Of a stretch of 64,000 nt of DNA, positions 61,959 to 64,000 are shown piece by piece (within the stretch, counting starts at the first letter, position 1; each line of letters begins with the position of its first letter). The DNA comes from Aquibaculum sediminis. Its GTDB lineage: Bacteria > Pseudomonadota > Alphaproteobacteria > Kiloniellales > DSM-21159. The notes under the pieces were generated by a model. It worked only from the letters and a program-made list of their open reading frames with translations. It was not told the origin of the DNA and made no database searches. The position numbers and the translations under genes were made by a program. The stretch spans positions 62,001 to 126,000 of the forward strand of contig NZ_JBFCVK010000005.1 in the NCBI RefSeq assembly GCF_040712085.1, written 5' to 3'.

Positions 61959-62075
61959 ACTTCCACCGCACCACCGGTTCCAAGTTCGGAACCCACTTCC
62001 CTTCCGTGTCGTTTGCCCGGTAACTCCTGACCGACGCGGCCTGTATGCCGCATGAGAAGACAGGGAGAATCGACT

Positions 62076-62624
62076 ATGCGAACGACCTTTCTTGCCGCCT
62101 GCGGGGCGGTTCTCGCTCTGACGCTGCCCTCTGCTGCCGCCGTGGCCGCCGAGGAGGCCAGTGCCCGTTTCATCGACCGCGAGGGAGAAGAGATCGGCGA
62201 GGCCCGGCTGACGGAAGGGCCCAGGGGTGTGCTGATCCAGCTGCAAATCGAAGGCCTGCCGCCCGGCCCGCACGGCCTGCACCTCCATGCCAATGGCACC
62301 TGTGAGGATCACGACGAAGGCTTTCAGGCGTCGGGCAGCCATATCAATCCCGAGGAACGCCCGCACGGGCTGCTCAACCCTGATGGCCCCGATCCCGGCG
62401 ACCTGCCCAACATCTTCGCCCACGAGGATGGCAGCGTTCAGGCCGAGCTTTTCACCGGTTTTGTCACCTTAAGCGAGAACGGTGGGGAAGATGGCCGCGT
62501 GCCGCTGCTGGGGGAAAACGGCGCCGCCTTCGTCATTCACGAAGATCGCGACGACCACCGCTCCCAGCCGATCGGCGGGGCCGGCGACCGCATCGCTTGC
62601 GCCGTGGTCGAAGCAGCCTCCTGA
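62076..62624 (+). CDS. sodC: Periplasmic Cu/Zn superoxide dismutase
   Basis: A 182-residue SodC with a signal peptide (LAACGAVLALTLPSAAAVAA). I chose ATG 62076 (MRTTFLAACG) with AGGGAG upstream. The copper histidines sit in GPHGLHLHANGTC, SHINP and near the end (FVIHEDRDDH), and a zinc His in PHGLLNP. The segment GPDPGDLPN, where most SODs have His-x-Gly-Asp, has Asp in place of the His ligand, so zinc binding may be altered. The enzyme removes superoxide in the periplasm. It is convergent with the rhomboid gene 6 bases away. Confidence 0.85.
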   Translation: MRTTFLAACGAVLALTLPSAAAVAAEEASARFIDREGEEIGEARLTEGPRGVLIQLQIEGLPPGPHGLHLHANGTCEDHDEGFQASGSHINPEERPHGLLNPDGPDPGDLPNIFAHEDGSVQAELFTGFVTLSENGGEDGRVPLLGENGAAFVIHEDRDDHRSQPIGGAGDRIACAVVEAAS

Positions 62625-62630
62625 TTCCGG

Positions 62631-63563
62631 TCAGACGGCCAGGGCGATCAGCCAAGCCAGGGCAAAGAGCAGCACGGTCGCCAGGGCATAGGCGAGTTGT
62701 GCTGCGCTGCCCAACGGCACGCGCGGTCCGATCTGGGCGAGGAGGAACCCGCCGCCGGCACCGGCGGCGAAGCCAGTGACGTGTGCCAGCACGTCGGTAC
62801 GCTCACCACCGATCCCAAGATAGGCGAGCAGCATCGCGCCCGCGGCGAAAGGCAGCCAGCGACGCAAGCCCCGGAAGCGCGCCGGGGCCTGGTGGCGCCA
62901 TGACAGGGCACAGAGCAGGCCCAGCGCGGCAAAGACCGCGGTGGAGGCACCGATGGAAGTCTGCTCATTGGCCCGCAAGACCGCCGCCAGCAGATTGCCC
63001 ACTGCACCGCTCAGCAGGATCGCCAGCCAGGCCAGGCCGCCGCCCAGCAGCTGCGCGAGCAGAAAGCCGAAGAAGCCGCCCAGCGCCAGATTGCCCAGGA
63101 GGTGCGTGCCATCCCCGTGGAGCCCCAGGGCCGTTGCCGTGCGCCAAATCTGCCCATCGAGGATCAAGCCCGCCTGGGCCGCGCCAGCAGACAGCCAATC
63201 CAGGCCGAAGGCGCCGCGCAACGCCGCGCCGTGCAGGAAGAAGAGCACGCAGGCATAGGCCAACACCCCCAGCAGGGCCTCGCGACCGGGGCGGATGGTG
63301 GGCGCAGCCGGAGTCTGGTGGCTGTTCTCCTTCACATAGGCGGCAATCTCGCGCTCAGCGGATGCGGCGTGGTGGGGCGCGACCGAGAGCGTGATCCACT
63401 CACCATCGCGATGCAGCCGGCTGGTGATGCCCATGGCGGCCAGCACCAGGGCATAGCGTTCGGCCTCGCTGCGCAGACGGGAACGGCGCACCACAACCCA
63501 GGGATCGCCCCACAGTCCTCCACCCCAGGCCCCGCCACCAGGATTGCCGCCGAAATCGCTCAC
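62631..63563 (-). CDS. Rhomboid-family intramembrane serine protease
   Basis: A 310-residue membrane protease with a GTG start at 63563 (AAGGGG upstream). After a soluble N-terminal domain of about 85 residues come the rhomboid core motifs: HLLGN (His154), the catalytic Ser207 in SIGASTAVFAALG and the catalytic His261 in DVLAHVTGFAAG. The dyad is complete, so the enzyme should be active. The N-terminal domain is not the typical GlpG cytoplasmic domain. Substrate unknown. Confidence 0.88.
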   Translation of the reverse strand: MSDFGGNPGGGAWGGGLWGDPWVVVRRSRLRSEAERYALVLAAMGITSRLHRDGEWITLSVAPHHAASAEREIAAYVKENSHQTPAAPTIRPGREALLGVLAYACVLFFLHGAALRGAFGLDWLSAGAAQAGLILDGQIWRTATALGLHGDGTHLLGNLALGGFFGFLLAQLLGGGLAWLAILLSGAVGNLLAAVLRANEQTSIGASTAVFAALGLLCALSWRHQAPARFRGLRRWLPFAAGAMLLAYLGIGGERTDVLAHVTGFAAGAGGGFLLAQIGPRVPLGSAAQLAYALATVLLFALAWLIALAV

Positions 63564-63654
63564 ATGACCCCTTTCGCTTTGCCGGCCCGCTGCTCCACAC
63601 TGGTGTCATCCTCTCATGACTCGGCCGGCGTCGGCCAGGAAAGGAGAAGCCGTC

Positions 63655-64000
63655 ATGCCCGACGGTGCCGACCAGCACCCCCTCCAGGTCATCGAGCGCC
63701 TTTCCCAGGTATCGGCTTCCGAGTGGGATGCCTGCGCCGGTGTGCGCTGCCCCTTCGTCTCCCACGCCTTTCTCTCCGCACTGGAGGAGACGGACTGCGC
63801 GACGGCCGAGACCGGATGGCTGCCACAGCACCTGCTGGCGCGCGACTCCACGGGCCGCCTCGTCGGAGCCGTCCCGCTTTACCTCAAGAGCCATTCCTTC
63901 GGGGAGTATGTCTTCGACTGGGGTTGGGCCGATGCCTACGAACGCGCCGGCGGCCGCTACTACCCTAAGCTCCAGGCCTGCGTGCCTTTCACGCCGGTCA
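63655..64000 (+). CDS. FemAB-like GNAT-fold protein (DUF482), partial
   Basis: The first 115 residues of a protein that runs off the right edge. ATG 63655 has AAGGAG upstream. The start is VIERLSQVSASEWDACAG, then PFVSHAFLSALEETDC, GAVPLYLKSHSFGEYVFDWG and WADAYERAGGRYYPKLQACV, which match DUF482 proteins of the FemAB/GNAT acyltransferase type. These are common in alphaproteobacteria and are of uncertain function, possibly peptidoglycan or peptidogalycan related. It is divergent from the rhomboid gene. Confidence 0.78.
   Translation, partial: MPDGADQHPLQVIERLSQVSASEWDACAGVRCPFVSHAFLSALEETDCATAETGWLPQHLLARDSTGRLVGAVPLYLKSHSFGEYVFDWGWADAYERAGGRYYPKLQACVPFTPV

Overview
The window looks like a chromosomal stretch of a GC-rich alphaproteobacterium, probably of Rhodospirillales or a related order. 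I infer this from the high GC, the gene families (lutABC lactate oxidation, a K+-independent membrane pyrophosphatase, a branched-chain-type ABC cluster with its own acyl-CoA ligases, AcnA, uronate dehydrogenase) and the many four-base start/stop overlaps. No rRNA operon or CRISPR array is visible, and the species cannot be named from sequence alone.

Layout. 1-34.1 kb is core metabolism: an ADP-forming acyl-CoA synthetase fused to an acetyltransferase; an AmpG-like permease; a bacterial release-factor-like protein; a seven-gene minus-strand operon (acyl-CoA synthetase, livG, livH, livM, substrate-binding protein, livF, PaaK-like ligase); acnA; moaA; a lutABC-smr-xre operon; a TlpA-type oxidoreductase; a tightly overlapped NTF2-like/TetR/Baeyer-Villiger monooxygenase/acyl-CoA synthetase operon; apaG, folE, trkH and argE; and a uronate dehydrogenase. 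From about 51.8 kb to the right end the chromosome resumes: a DUF2442/DUF4160 pair, MscS, a beta-lactamase-fold protein, an amine-oxidase-like flavoprotein with a two-subunit CoA-transferase, HppA, an SDR, RidA, SodC, a rhomboid protease and the start of a FemAB-like acyltransferase.

The unusual part is a 17.7-kb integrated element (34153-51818) inserted in the 3' end of a tRNA-Val(CAC) gene. It is bounded by a 45-bp exact direct repeat, and each end carries an array of the octamer TGTCAGCR that looks like integrase arm sites. It encodes a tyrosine integrase, an AlpA-type excisionase and a complete HK97-type DNA packaging and head module: HNH nuclease, small and large terminase, portal, ClpP-type protease, major capsid protein, connector, head closure, gp10 and tail-completion proteins. 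I find no lysis genes, no phage repressor and no major tail, baseplate or fibre genes. The only tail-type gene is a lone tape-measure-like protein behind a hairpin that sequesters its ribosome binding site. The gene content resembles capsid-forming phage satellites (cf-PICI type), which build their own heads and borrow helper tails; a decayed siphoprophage is the alternative. The element also carries a putative replication initiator next to a G-rich/C-rich strand-switch region that could be its origin, a proteasome/HslV-like Ntn-fold protein, zinc-finger proteins, AT-rich cargo genes and a 47-residue basic protein.

Two points in the flanks deserve notice: a 50-residue double-CxxC zinc-ribbon gene translationally coupled to mscS, and two kinds of intergenic palindromic repeat (33100-33164 and 54988-55083).
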